DNA from: Eshraghiella sp051880035
GTDB taxonomy: Bacteria > Bacillota > Clostridia > Lachnospirales > Lachnospiraceae
DNA length: 64,000 bases
Direction of reading: 5' to 3'
Assembly: GCA_051880035.1 (NCBI GenBank)
Contig: JBJENE010000014.1
Span: forward strand, 1-64,000
The translations under genes were made by a program, and so were the position numbers. Shown here in pieces: positions 8,446 to 16,562 of this stretch. Within the stretch, counting starts at the first letter, position 1. Every line of letters starts with the position of its first letter. Under the pieces are notes generated by a model. The model was not told where the DNA came from. It saw only the letters and a list, made by a program, of their open reading frames with translations, and searched no databases.

Positions 8446-9411
8446 ATGCCGGGATTTGTAACACACTATATATTCGGAGTAAATACATACAAGGATTCCG
8501 TTACGGATTCGGATGTCAGAAGAATAATCAAACGGCATCCCAATGCTTTTGCCCTGGGGCTTCTTGGCCCTGATTTGTTCTTTCACTATGCGCCAATGGA
8601 CATGGGAATAAGACCCAATATAGCGAATATTATCCATAAGCGCAGGACGGGCAGTTTTTTCTACCACCTTATCCGTTCCGTAACGCTTTTATCAGATGCA
8701 TATGAATATGAAACCGCAGTTGCATATATTGAGGGTTTTCTTGGCCATTATGTGCTTGATACCACAATGCATCCTTATGTTTACTGCAAAGTTGGTACAT
8801 CCACCAAAAGAGAAACCCTGGGTACACATTTTGCTCTTGAAACAGATATCGACAGAGAAGTTTTATTCCGGTATAAGGGCATTTCACAGGCAGATTTTTC
8901 CCATGCCGGTGCCCTGGTACTTTCATTAAAAGAGCAAAAAACAGTGGCATTACTCCTCAATTATGCAATAAAAGCCAATTACGGACTTGATATTTCCGCT
9001 ACCCTTATTAAATCCATTATTTTCTGTCTGCCGATTGAATGTGCGCTGCGAACAGACAGAAAGTTTTACAAGCAGAAATTAATAACCACATTTGAAAATA
9101 TTTTTTTCGGATACAAAATTTTGTCTCCCCTTCTTATTAATAATGCCTCTTATCTTGATGATCCGTGTAACGAAAATCACAATGAATGGCATAATCCATG
9201 GGACGACTCAGTAAAAAGCACTGACAGTATTTATGATATTCTTGAAAAAGAGCAGAAATCATATGCCGCATATATGAATGCAATGAAATCTGCCCTTGAT
9301 AATGCTTTTAACGGCTGTATTCCGCCTAAAAACAGGATTATTAAATTATTCGGAAACAAATCCTACAGCAGCGGCCTTGACTGCCGTATTGAACTTACAA
9401 GGGAGCCTTAA
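8446..9411 (+). CDS. zinc-dependent phospholipase C-like protein
   Basis: The 321 residues match the bacterial zinc-dependent phospholipase C-like group (PF00882 type). Likely metal ligands are the histidines and aspartates in FVTHYIFG, LLGPDLFFHYA, FLGHYVLDTTMHPYVY and THFALETDIDRE. There is no signal peptide or lipobox, so it should stay in the cytoplasm, unlike secreted PLC toxins. The C-terminal 80 residues lack obvious motifs. It is transcribed alone from its own promoter and ends one base from the stop of the convergent YibE/F gene. The natural substrate is unknown. Confidence 0.85.
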   Translation: MPGFVTHYIFGVNTYKDSVTDSDVRRIIKRHPNAFALGLLGPDLFFHYAPMDMGIRPNIANIIHKRRTGSFFYHLIRSVTLLSDAYEYETAVAYIEGFLGHYVLDTTMHPYVYCKVGTSTKRETLGTHFALETDIDREVLFRYKGISQADFSHAGALVLSLKEQKTVALLLNYAIKANYGLDISATLIKSIIFCLPIECALRTDRKFYKQKLITTFENIFFGYKILSPLLINNASYLDDPCNENHNEWHNPWDDSVKSTDSIYDILEKEQKSYAAYMNAMKSALDNAFNGCIPPKNRIIKLFGNKSYSSGLDCRIELTREP

Positions 9412-9412
9412 A

Positions 9413-10558
9413 TTATGCCTTACCGGCTTTAAGGCTTTTCTTCCCTGACAGCAAAAATGCCGCAATCGCAGAAGTAAACGGTACCGTAAGAATAATTCCC
9501 ATGGTACCGGCAATACCACGCATTATTTCAATTCCGATTGAATACATGTTTACAATCTGATGCATCTGATATGAATAGGAATAGATTATCATTATGGTAT
9601 TAATTGAACTTCCCACAAACGCAAGAATAAGGGTATTTGACATTGTACCAATCATATCTCTTCCCACATTCATGCCTGATTTAAAAAGTTTTTTAAATGT
9701 AAGGGTATTATCCACCTCACAAAGTTCATTAAGGGTAGTTGATACCGACATTGCCACATCCATTACCGCCCCCAGGGAAGCAATTAACATTCCGGAATAA
9801 AGCATATTGCTTACATCCAGTCTGGTCTGCTGCCCTATATATATCAGACTTTCTATTTCATCCACATTGTTCCCGTTAATATGTGCCGCTTTTCCGAAAA
9901 CAACCGAAATTATTCCGGCAACCACAACTCCGCATATTGTTCCCGCAATTGCCGAAGCGGATTTTTTACTTATGTCGGCTATCAGTATTATTGATACCAC
10001 TGATATAATAATTACCGAAATTACTGCCGCCCAAAACGGCGGGCAGCCGATGTACATAAGCGGAACATACATCATTATTATTACTATAAAAGTAAAAATA
10101 AGTGCCAGTATTGAATTAAATCCTTTTTTCTTCCCACCTATCAGCCACATCAGACCGAGAAAAAGTGCCGTTAACACCGCCATCTCTGTCTCGCGGTCAT
10201 AATTATATACGCTTCCCGAAACAGAGCCGTTATATTCGCTTACTTTGGCTATTACCTTTGTTCCCAGTTCGCAATGTGCTCCGTAAAGATATCCGTTCAT
10301 ACTCGTTGCAGGAATTGTCTGCCCTTTAAATGTCCCGGATTTAATAAGCAAAGTAACCCTCTGGGTGGTGCCGTCCGTTTCGCCGGCATCACCTTGAAGG
10401 TCACTGTTTTCCACTCCCGTTACTACAGCTTTGGCAAACTCCGTATTGTCGTCTGCCAAAAGCTGCACTTTAGTGATTCCTCTGTTGAAAACAATTATTG
10501 CTATTATAATTCCGAGTACGACAATATATTTGCCTGCATTCTGAATTATTCTTCGCAA
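9413..10558 (-). CDS. YibE/F-like multi-pass membrane protein, TTG start
   Basis: A 381-residue YibE/F family protein. One helix at residues 12-28 is followed by an exported beta-rich stretch to about residue 130 and then seven or eight membrane helices with the conserved patterns LFLGLMWLIGGKKG, DVAMSVSTTLNEL and AFVGSSINTIMI. Family function is unsettled; transport has been proposed. The start is a TTG at 10558 behind GAAGGAAAACGA, overlapping the last 13 bases of the phosphatase gene. There is no in-frame ATG nearby, so translation is probably coupled to the phosphatase. That link suggests work on a related substrate, perhaps released phosphate or its organic part; this is inference. Confidence 0.85.
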   Translation of the reverse strand: MRRIIQNAGKYIVVLGIIIAIIVFNRGITKVQLLADDNTEFAKAVVTGVENSDLQGDAGETDGTTQRVTLLIKSGTFKGQTIPATSMNGYLYGAHCELGTKVIAKVSEYNGSVSGSVYNYDRETEMAVLTALFLGLMWLIGGKKKGFNSILALIFTFIVIIMMYVPLMYIGCPPFWAAVISVIIISVVSIILIADISKKSASAIAGTICGVVVAGIISVVFGKAAHINGNNVDEIESLIYIGQQTRLDVSNMLYSGMLIASLGAVMDVAMSVSTTLNELCEVDNTLTFKKLFKSGMNVGRDMIGTMSNTLILAFVGSSINTIMIIYSYSYQMHQIVNMYSIGIEIMRGIAGTMGIILTVPFTSAIAAFLLSGKKSLKAGKA

Positions 10559-12678
10559 TCGTTTTCCTTCTTTCTTCCTACTACTGTTATTGCCAGACCT
10601 GCGGCAAGCATTCCAATTGCAGGAACGATGATTTTAATTGAAGTATCTCCGGCATTAATATCATTTCCGCCTTCGGTTCCGTTGCCGCCTTCGGTTCCGT
10701 TGCCGCCTTCGTCTCCGTTGCCGCCTTCGGTTCCGTTACCGCCTTCGTCTCCGTTACCGCCTTCGTCCCCGTTACCGCCTTCGTCTTCGTTACCGCCTTC
10801 GTCTTCGTTACCGCCTTCGTCTCCGTTTTCGTCACCCGGGTCGGTTGACTTAAGTACAAGTTCTGAAATTGCAGTATTAACTGCTGCCTGAGCTTCTTTG
10901 ATTGTTGTTGATGATACAACCGGAACATCAAGACCGTCTAACTGAAGGTAGATTGTTTTATCAAGAATTGTTGAGTAGCCTCTCTTGAATCTGTTAGCTC
11001 CGTTATCACCGTTTGTGGCTCTGTCTGCAACAGAACCGTATCCGCTTACAGGGTCATCATCCGTATTGAATAATGTTGTAAAGATTTCAATTGCCGGATC
11101 TTCCGGTGTGGTATTTGCTTCAATAAGCTGTTTGAGATTATCTAATGCTGTTGTGAGTGCAGAAACACTGTCTTCTGTATATTTCTCGGTATCGATTACT
11201 TCAGCTTTTTCAACTGTTTCCTGTGCACTTTCATTTTCTGAAGTTTTAACGATTGTGAAATCATCAGCGTATTTTGCACCTGTATAATCGTATGTCTTAA
11301 TTGTCAGCTCTGTGTCTGAAAAGTCAATTGTTGAGAATGCCGGAAGGCATGCATTTGTTCTTTCAGCAATATAGTATGGTGTATAGTTGAGAAGGTTATA
11401 ATATTTAGAACCTGAGCCTGAGCCGGTTGAAATATACATTGTTCCTTCCGGATCTGTTACCGAATTTGAACTTAAGTCGTAATCAATCACATTACCGTCA
11501 AGTATCTGGTATGATCTTGAGTATGTATGATCATGCCCCGTAAGACATACATCAATGTCAAACTCATCCATGAGCGGTGCGAAAATTACTCTGTTTGTAG
11601 CTGCATCGGTATCTGCATGAGGTTCTCCTGAACCGTAGATATCGCTATGGAATATAACCACTTTCCATACTGCATCCGGATTGCTTTCGGTCGCTTTGGT
11701 AAGAAGCTGTCTATGCTCCTCGGCATTTCTGTTATTACTGTTAAGACTTATGAAAAGTACTTTACCATATGAAAAGTAGTAATCACATCCTGCTGCGGTT
11801 GCACCGAGATTATCCTCTGTATTAGGATTATTAAAATGTGCGGTATAATCTGAACCCTGGGTATCATGGTTACCTATTGTTGTGGCAACAGGCAGACTTC
11901 TTAAAACTGAAGAATAAAAATATCCTGCATACTCACTTTCCCTTGTTTTCTTATCATTGGATGATGAAGCTCCGCTTTTATCAATCTGGTCTCCTGCTGA
12001 GAGAAGAAATGCTGCGTCCGGATCGGTAATTACAGCCTGCTGCAATGTAAGATTCCAGTTATATGTATCCCTTGCCGCACTTGAATCTGTTGCTGTATTG
12101 TCATCGCTGCTTCCTGATGCACCAATCTGTGGATCTCCTGTAAGAATTACGGAAAAGCTGTCACTTGAACCGGTTTCGTATTTATACTCGGAAGACCATG
12201 TGGTTACTCCGCCTTCAACATAATTATCGGTGTATACATATCTGTATTCTTTGTTTTCCTGAAAATAATCTTTTATTGAAACCTTATTTGATGCAGCATA
12301 TGTACTTCCCTGCCAGTTTTCGGCTTCAATATCTGTGGCCGTTCCCACAAAAATCTTTGCCGCTGTCATCTTTCCGTACTCATATACTTTAACCGCAGGG
12401 GTTCCTTTTGTTTCTGAGTACCATGCAAAATTCAAATCATTTTCATCCTCGCCCGGAGTCAATGCGATTTTACCTGAGTCTGCACTTTCTCCTGCATTCC
12501 AGATGTTCGTTCTCCATGCCTGATAATCTGCGCTTCCGTCAGTATCACTCTTAAAAGTGCTTTCACCTGCATTATATTCGCCATAACCGAATGTAAATGT
12601 TGGAACTGCAGTTACGGCAAGCATTGATGCTGTCGCAATCATTGCAGCCTTTTTTACGAAGTTTCTGTTTTTCTTCAT
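10546..12678 (-). CDS. secreted purple acid phosphatase-like metallophosphoesterase, surface-anchored
   Basis: A 710-residue exported protein. A signal peptide (MKKNRNFVKKAAMIATASM, cleavage near residue 30) leads to an Fn3-like purple-acid-phosphatase N-terminal domain (about 60-170) and a calcineurin-like core (about 175-430) with the metal motifs GDPQIG, SAGDQIDKSG, IGNHDTQG, FHSD and GHDHTYSRS. A helical linker region (460-610) and nine six-residue Gly/Asn/Glu repeats (about 619-672) follow. The end is INAGDTS, a membrane helix and GRKKENDCEE, which looks like a cell-wall sorting signal without LPxTG. The ATG follows AGGAGGAAACT. The gene overlaps the YibE/F gene. Likely role: release of phosphate from organic phosphates outside the cell. 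Confidence 0.9.
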   Translation of the reverse strand: MKKNRNFVKKAAMIATASMLAVTAVPTFTFGYGEYNAGESTFKSDTDGSADYQAWRTNIWNAGESADSGKIALTPGEDENDLNFAWYSETKGTPAVKVYEYGKMTAAKIFVGTATDIEAENWQGSTYAASNKVSIKDYFQENKEYRYVYTDNYVEGGVTTWSSEYKYETGSSDSFSVILTGDPQIGASGSSDDNTATDSSAARDTYNWNLTLQQAVITDPDAAFLLSAGDQIDKSGASSSNDKKTRESEYAGYFYSSVLRSLPVATTIGNHDTQGSDYTAHFNNPNTEDNLGATAAGCDYYFSYGKVLFISLNSNNRNAEEHRQLLTKATESNPDAVWKVVIFHSDIYGSGEPHADTDAATNRVIFAPLMDEFDIDVCLTGHDHTYSRSYQILDGNVIDYDLSSNSVTDPEGTMYISTGSGSGSKYYNLLNYTPYYIAERTNACLPAFSTIDFSDTELTIKTYDYTGAKYADDFTIVKTSENESAQETVEKAEVIDTEKYTEDSVSALTTALDNLKQLIEANTTPEDPAIEIFTTLFNTDDDPVSGYGSVADRATNGDNGANRFKRGYSTILDKTIYLQLDGLDVPVVSSTTIKEAQAAVNTAISELVLKSTDPGDENGDEGGNEDEGGNEDEGGNGDEGGNGDEGGNGTEGGNGDEGGNGTEGGNGTEGGNDINAGDTSIKIIVPAIGMLAAGLAITVVGRKKENDCEE
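10663..10824 (-). repeat. nine tandem 18-bp units in the phosphatase gene
   Basis: Units of the form GTT(G/A)CCGCCTTCG(GTT/TCT/TCC/TCTT)CC in plus orientation, about 18 bp each. They encode G-(D/T/E)-E-G-G-N on the minus strand. Variation is almost limited to two positions per unit. They form a flexible spacer between enzyme and anchor and could change copy number. Confidence 0.9.
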
Positions 12679-12800
12679 AGTTTCCTCCTATAATTTTCAA
12701 TTAAAATTTATTACATGGAGAATTATAGGAATTAAATGTAAAAACCAAATTCTTTTAAAAGTATTCTTTTTGTAAAATAAAATAGAAATTCCCTGATAAA

Positions 12801-12842
12801 TGAAAAAGCTGTCGGAAAGTTTCGGTCTTCCCAACAGCTTTG
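12801..12842 (-). terminator. terminator after trpS
   Basis: Minus strand AAAGCTGT...ACAGCTTTTTC with an inner GGGAA/TTTCC pairing, 25 bases after the trpS stop. Confidence 0.8.
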
Positions 12843-12866
12843 GTTATTATGTATTTACAAATTATA

Positions 12867-13952
12867 TTAAGCTTTGTACTTTTCTGCCTGCTCCTTAATG
12901 AGAGCTCCGTCATCAAAATAATTGATTTTCATTGCAGCTCTTACTTCACTGAGGGTATTTGCCGCAACCTCCTTTGCTGCCTCACTGCCTTTTTTAAGAA
13001 TATCATATACTGCAGGAATATCTTTCTCCCATTTCTTTCTTGCTTCCCTTATAGGCTCAAGCTCGGACTGCATTACATTATTGAGGAACTTCTTAACCTT
13101 AACATCTCCGAGTCCGCCTCTGGTATAATGCTCCTTAAGTTCATTAAGACCTTCATATTCCGGAAGGAATTCCTTGAAATGTTCCGGTTTGGAGAACGCA
13201 TCAAGATAAATGAATACAGGATTACCCTCAACATTACCCGGATCTTCCACACGAAGATGATTAGGGTCTGTATACATTGACATAACTTTCTTACGCACAT
13301 CCTCTTCCGTGTCGGAAAGATAGATACAGTTGCCTAATGATTTACTCATCTTGGCCATTCCGTCAGTTCCCGGAAGTCTCAGACATGCTTTATTGTCCGG
13401 AAGAAGTATTTCCGGCTCAACAAGAGTATCTCCGTATACCATATTAAATTTATTCACGATTTCCCTTGTCTGCTCAACCATCGGCATCTGGTCTTCACCT
13501 GCCGGCACGGTTGTAGCCTTAAATGCAGTAATATCAGCAGCCTGGCTTATAGGATATGTAAAAAAGCCTACCGGTATGCTTGTTTCAAAATTACGCATTT
13601 TAATTTCTGTCTTAACAGTAGGGTTTCTCTGTAATCTTGAGACCGTAACAAGATTCATATAGTAAAAAGACAGCTCTGTAAGCTCCGGAACCATGGACTG
13701 GATAAAAATTGTTGACTTATCCGGGTCAAGTCCGCATGCCAGATAATCCAATGCTACCTCAACTATATTCTGTCTTACCTTCTCCGGATTGTCAGCATTA
13801 TCCGTTAAAGCCTGGGCATCTGCAATCATTATATAAATACTGTCGAATTCACCTGAATTCTGAAGTTCAACTCGTCTCTTAAGCGAACCTACATAATGTC
13901 CCACATGAAGTCTTCCGGTAGGTCTGTCACCGGTTAAAATTATTTTACTCAT
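12867..13952 (-). CDS. trpS: tryptophanyl-tRNA synthetase
   Basis: Class I aminoacyl-tRNA synthetase that charges tRNA-Trp. The HIGH-type motif is RLHVGHYVGS (about residues 14-23) and the KMSKS motif is intact in MAKMSKSLGN. SRLQRNPTVK and SIPVGFFTYPISQAADI are typical of the clostridial TrpS branch; 361 residues fits that branch. The start follows a GGGAAAGG site. No T-box leader is visible between the gene and the divergent promoter at 14065: the conserved AGGGTGGNACCGCG element is missing in either orientation. Monocistronic with its own terminator. Confidence 0.96.
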   Translation of the reverse strand: MSKIILTGDRPTGRLHVGHYVGSLKRRVELQNSGEFDSIYIMIADAQALTDNADNPEKVRQNIVEVALDYLACGLDPDKSTIFIQSMVPELTELSFYYMNLVTVSRLQRNPTVKTEIKMRNFETSIPVGFFTYPISQAADITAFKATTVPAGEDQMPMVEQTREIVNKFNMVYGDTLVEPEILLPDNKACLRLPGTDGMAKMSKSLGNCIYLSDTEEDVRKKVMSMYTDPNHLRVEDPGNVEGNPVFIYLDAFSKPEHFKEFLPEYEGLNELKEHYTRGGLGDVKVKKFLNNVMQSELEPIREARKKWEKDIPAVYDILKKGSEAAKEVAANTLSEVRAAMKINYFDDGALIKEQAEKYKA

Positions 13953-14064
13953 ACTAAAAATACCTTTCCCTTTATAATGAAAATAGTTACTGTAAATATA
14001 CCATAATACACATGTTTATTCTATAGTATCGGGAAAAAAAGTCAAGAGCCAACCAAAAAGCTTA

Positions 14065-14093
14065 TTGACATATTTTTCCTCAATTGCTATATT
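14065..14093 (+). promoter_or_regulatory. sigma-A promoter of the DUF4190 gene
   Basis: Consensus TTGACA, 17-base spacer, TATATT, 38 bases before the ATG at 14132. Confidence 0.7.
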
Positions 14094-14131
14094 TATGCTG
14101 TAAAAAATTTTATTTCAAAGGAGAATTGGAA

Positions 14132-14383
14132 ATGGGAAATTCTAAAGGTTTGGCTATCGCATCTCTTATTCTGGGTATTGCCAGTGTATGTACCGGTTAC
14201 ATCTTCGTAGGTGTTGCATGTGGTATCGTAGCAATTATTCTTTCAGCTAAGTCAAAGCAGGCTATTGGTCCTAACGGTATGGCTACTGCAGGTCTTGTAC
14301 TCGGAATTATCGGTGTTGTATATGGTATTCCTGTATCAATCTGCTATGTGATATGTGGAATAGCCGCTAATGCACAAATCTAA
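14132..14383 (+). CDS. DUF4190-type small membrane protein
   Basis: An 83-residue protein with two long hydrophobic halves, each built on the repeat GLAIASLILGIASV / GMATAGLVLGIIGVV that marks DUF4190-type proteins. The halves meet at SAKSKQAIGPNG. Family members are small integral membrane proteins of unknown function. The ATG at 14132 follows AAAGGAG; a 16-codon upstream extension lacks a ribosome site. The gene has a strong promoter and its own terminator at 14417-14447, so it is an independent unit even though lgt follows by 80 bases. Confidence 0.85.
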   Translation: MGNSKGLAIASLILGIASVCTGYIFVGVACGIVAIILSAKSKQAIGPNGMATAGLVLGIIGVVYGIPVSICYVICGIAANAQI

Positions 14384-14416
14384 TTTTTGCGTACACATTT
14401 AATGTACATAACCACG

Positions 14417-14447
14417 CAGGCTTTGATTCATATCAGAGCCTGTTTTT
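14417..14447 (+). terminator. terminator between the DUF4190 gene and lgt
   Basis: CAGGCTTTGAT, loop TCAT, ATCAGAGCCTG, then TTTTT: an 11-bp stem with one G-T pair. Confidence 0.85.
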
Positions 14448-14463
14448 AAATCAGGAGAGAACC

Positions 14464-15276
14464 ATGTATTCTTATTTTCATATATTCGGCAGAGATGTTT
14501 CCGCATACGGGGTAATGGCCATTGCGGGAATTATTGCAACTGTAATTTACAGCATAATAAGATGCCGCCAGAAAAAACTTAACGGTAATGATCAGCTCTA
14601 TTATCTGACATTTGCTTTCATTTTTCTGTACCTCGGAGCCACGATTCTTTTCCACCTGGTGGGTATTAAGGATTTAATATCTATACTTCCGTACCTGTTT
14701 ACGGATTTTAGATATTTCAAGGATCATTTCATAACCGGACTGGTATTTTACGGAGGTCTTTACGGAGCACTGGTGGGCTGTATGGTATACACCAAAATGT
14801 TCAGGCAGGACACCCGCACGATGTTTATGTATACGGTTCCCGTCATTCCGCTTTTTCATATGTTCGGAAGAATCGGTTGTTTCCTCGGCGGTTGCTGCTA
14901 CGGCATGGAAAGTGAGCGTTTCGGTATCGCTTATACAAATGCGGCAAGCGGTGCCAACGGAGTGCCTTATCTTCCGATTCAGCTTTACGAGGCTGTTGGT
15001 GAACTTATTATTTTTATAGTACTCTGCATCAACCAGCGTAAAGTCAAAAAATATTATCAGCCTATAGGTATTTATTTTGTATTATATGGGATAATGCGAT
15101 TTGTACTTGAATTTTTCAGAGGTGATGAGGTCCGTGGATTTTTTGGATTCTTATCCACTTCACAATGGATAAGCCTTATAACAATTCCGCTGGGAATATA
15201 TTGTCTGCTTGTTCCGACAGAAAAAAACTTTTTCAATAAATGGTTTACATCCAAAAAGAAAAAAGATGAAATATAG
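14464..15276 (+). CDS. lgt: prolipoprotein diacylglyceryl transferase-like protein
   Basis: Integral membrane enzyme that moves diacylglycerol onto the lipobox cysteine of prolipoproteins. The 270 residues have about seven membrane helices. The hallmark loop is present as HMFGRIGCFLGGCCYG (about residues 137-152), keeping the essential H-x-FGRIG core, with extra cysteines in place of the usual NGE. LPIQLYEA and YGIMRFVLEFFRGDE match the C-terminal Lgt motifs. The start has an AGGAGAG site. The cysteine-rich loop places it in a clostridial subgroup and may mean it is a second, divergent Lgt; a partner lipoprotein in this window is at 31476-32420. Confidence 0.85.
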   Translation: MYSYFHIFGRDVSAYGVMAIAGIIATVIYSIIRCRQKKLNGNDQLYYLTFAFIFLYLGATILFHLVGIKDLISILPYLFTDFRYFKDHFITGLVFYGGLYGALVGCMVYTKMFRQDTRTMFMYTVPVIPLFHMFGRIGCFLGGCCYGMESERFGIAYTNAASGANGVPYLPIQLYEAVGELIIFIVLCINQRKVKKYYQPIGIYFVLYGIMRFVLEFFRGDEVRGFFGFLSTSQWISLITIPLGIYCLLVPTEKNFFNKWFTSKKKKDEI

Positions 15277-15283
15277 CCAAAAA

Positions 15284-15313
15284 CTCCGGTCACAACCGTG
15301 ACCGGAGCTTTTG
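15284..15313 (+). terminator. terminator after lgt
   Basis: CTCCGGTCAC, short loop, GTGACCGGAG, then CTTTT. Confidence 0.85.
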
Positions 15314-15351
15314 CATTTAAGGCTGTTTAACAGCCCTTATGTTTTTGATTA

Positions 15352-15813
15352 TTAGAACAAATCAATTCTTCCGGCATTCTTCTTATTAATTACATAATAA
15401 GCAGCATTTTCTTCCGGCTTTAAATATACCTGTAAAGACTTAATTGAAGATGCTCTGTGTCCTTCTGCAACATATGCATCTGTGATTTTTGCAATAATTG
15501 CATCAGAAGCAGCTTCTCTTCCGGCATACTGAACATAAATCTCAGACACAAGTTCTGCCTTCTTCTCTACAACCTTCTTAGTGGTTGCCTTTGTTGCCTT
15601 TTTAACTGTATTCGCTGTATCAGCAGCTTTCTCTGCTACTTTCTTAGTGCTTGCTGCGGCAGATTTTTTAACTTCTACTGCCTTTTCTGCAGCAGCCTTA
15701 GCTACATCAGTTGCTGTATCAGCTACTTTCTTACTTGTTTCCTTAACTGTCTTAGTTACTTCTTTACCCTTTTCGAGTAAAGCATCTTTAACTTCTGCTG
15801 TTTTCTTTGCCAT
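15352..15813 (-). CDS. Lys/Ala-rich helical protein with DUF6465-type C-terminal domain
   Basis: A 153-residue protein in two parts. Residues 1-85 are low-complexity Ala/Lys/Val/Thr helix with repeats such as KKVADTATDVAKAAAEKA and KKVAEKAADTANTVKKA, reminiscent of histone H1-like or LEA-like tails. Residues 88-153 form a compact domain (ELVSEIYVQYAGREAAS ... VYLKPEENAAYYVIN) that I associate with DUF6465. The ATG at 15813 follows CAAGGAGGG; a 29-codon upstream extension was rejected. It is single-standing. DNA or envelope binding by the basic tail is plausible but not shown. Confidence 0.75.
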   Translation of the reverse strand: MAKKTAEVKDALLEKGKEVTKTVKETSKKVADTATDVAKAAAEKAVEVKKSAAASTKKVAEKAADTANTVKKATKATTKKVVEKKAELVSEIYVQYAGREAASDAIIAKITDAYVAEGHRASSIKSLQVYLKPEENAAYYVINKKNAGRIDLF

Positions 15814-16020
15814 ATTTTCCCTCCTTGTTATTGACCAGGGGTCAATTGTGAAATTATTAACCAGCAAATATAATGTAGACCTTTTTACCAAAAAAAGCAA
15901 GTTTTTTTTATTATATTTTTACAAAAAGTTATCGCAAATAAGCACATTTTACGACCAAAAGGAGTATTAAAAACATTTAAAATTATATTTTTACCATTTT
16001 TTAACAGAATTATTCATGTT

Positions 16021-16494
16021 TTAGTGCTTTTTTCTCTTCTTTCCTGTCATGTTTTTTACGGTAAGTTTAAGTATCCTCGTCCTTGGTACTACATCAGTAT
16101 TAAATTGAAATTCTTCATTATGATACTGCTTCATAATAATACGAAGTGCCGCAATTTTCTCATCCTCATCAGTAATTTCTTCTATGATTCCATTCCCAAT
16201 AACGCTCTCATATTCCATCGTACAGTTTTTCTGTTCTTCATCCAGAATAAGCCTATGGGCACAGTCCATTTCAAAAGAAGCTCTGTTGTCTTTTTTAATA
16301 AGTTCATATTTTATGCCTTCGCATGCTCCGTGAAAATAAAGTTTCATACCGCCATCCGTAACTTCCATACCGAAATTAAGCGGCAGTATGTATGGATAAT
16401 CCTTGTCATTAAGGGCGAGGCGGCATACATCACATCGCTCTATTATTTCAACTATTTCATTAAAATCTCTGACTTCTCTGTCACTTCTTCGCAT
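16021..16494 (-). CDS. NimA-like pyridoxamine 5'-phosphate oxidase-fold flavoprotein
   Basis: A 157-residue split-barrel protein. RRSDREVRDFNEIVEII, CDVCRLALNDKDYPYILPLNFG and LYFHGACEGIKYELI are the pattern of the Nim/PPOX group, whose members bind FMN or heme and include nitroimidazole-resistance reductases. The end is Lys-rich (GKKRKKH). The ATG at 16494 follows ACAGGAG; upstream in-frame codons overlap the MATE gene and have no ribosome site. It lies 68 bases downstream of the MATE gene on the same strand, so the two probably share a transcript. The substrate cannot be deduced; most chromosomal copies are not drug-resistance genes. Confidence 0.85.
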   Translation of the reverse strand: MRRSDREVRDFNEIVEIIERCDVCRLALNDKDYPYILPLNFGMEVTDGGMKLYFHGACEGIKYELIKKDNRASFEMDCAHRLILDEEQKNCTMEYESVIGNGIIEEITDEDEKIAALRIIMKQYHNEEFQFNTDVVPRTRILKLTVKNMTGKKRKKH

Positions 16495-16562
16495 TTTTAT
16501 TCTCCTGTGCTTTAAATTTGAAAGAATGCTTACTTCCGGAGCCGGAGTATCTCCCGCCGGTG

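Noticed and set aside
10274..10891. Plus-strand frame with a Pro/Ser-rich PLPPS repeat
   Set aside because: It is the antisense of the phosphatase's Gly/Asn/Glu repeats and has no ribosome site; the minus frame has clear enzyme motifs.
13953..14083. T-box leader for trpS (and glyQS at 43800-43888)
   Set aside because: The conserved T-box sequence is absent in both leaders, and the leaders are too short.
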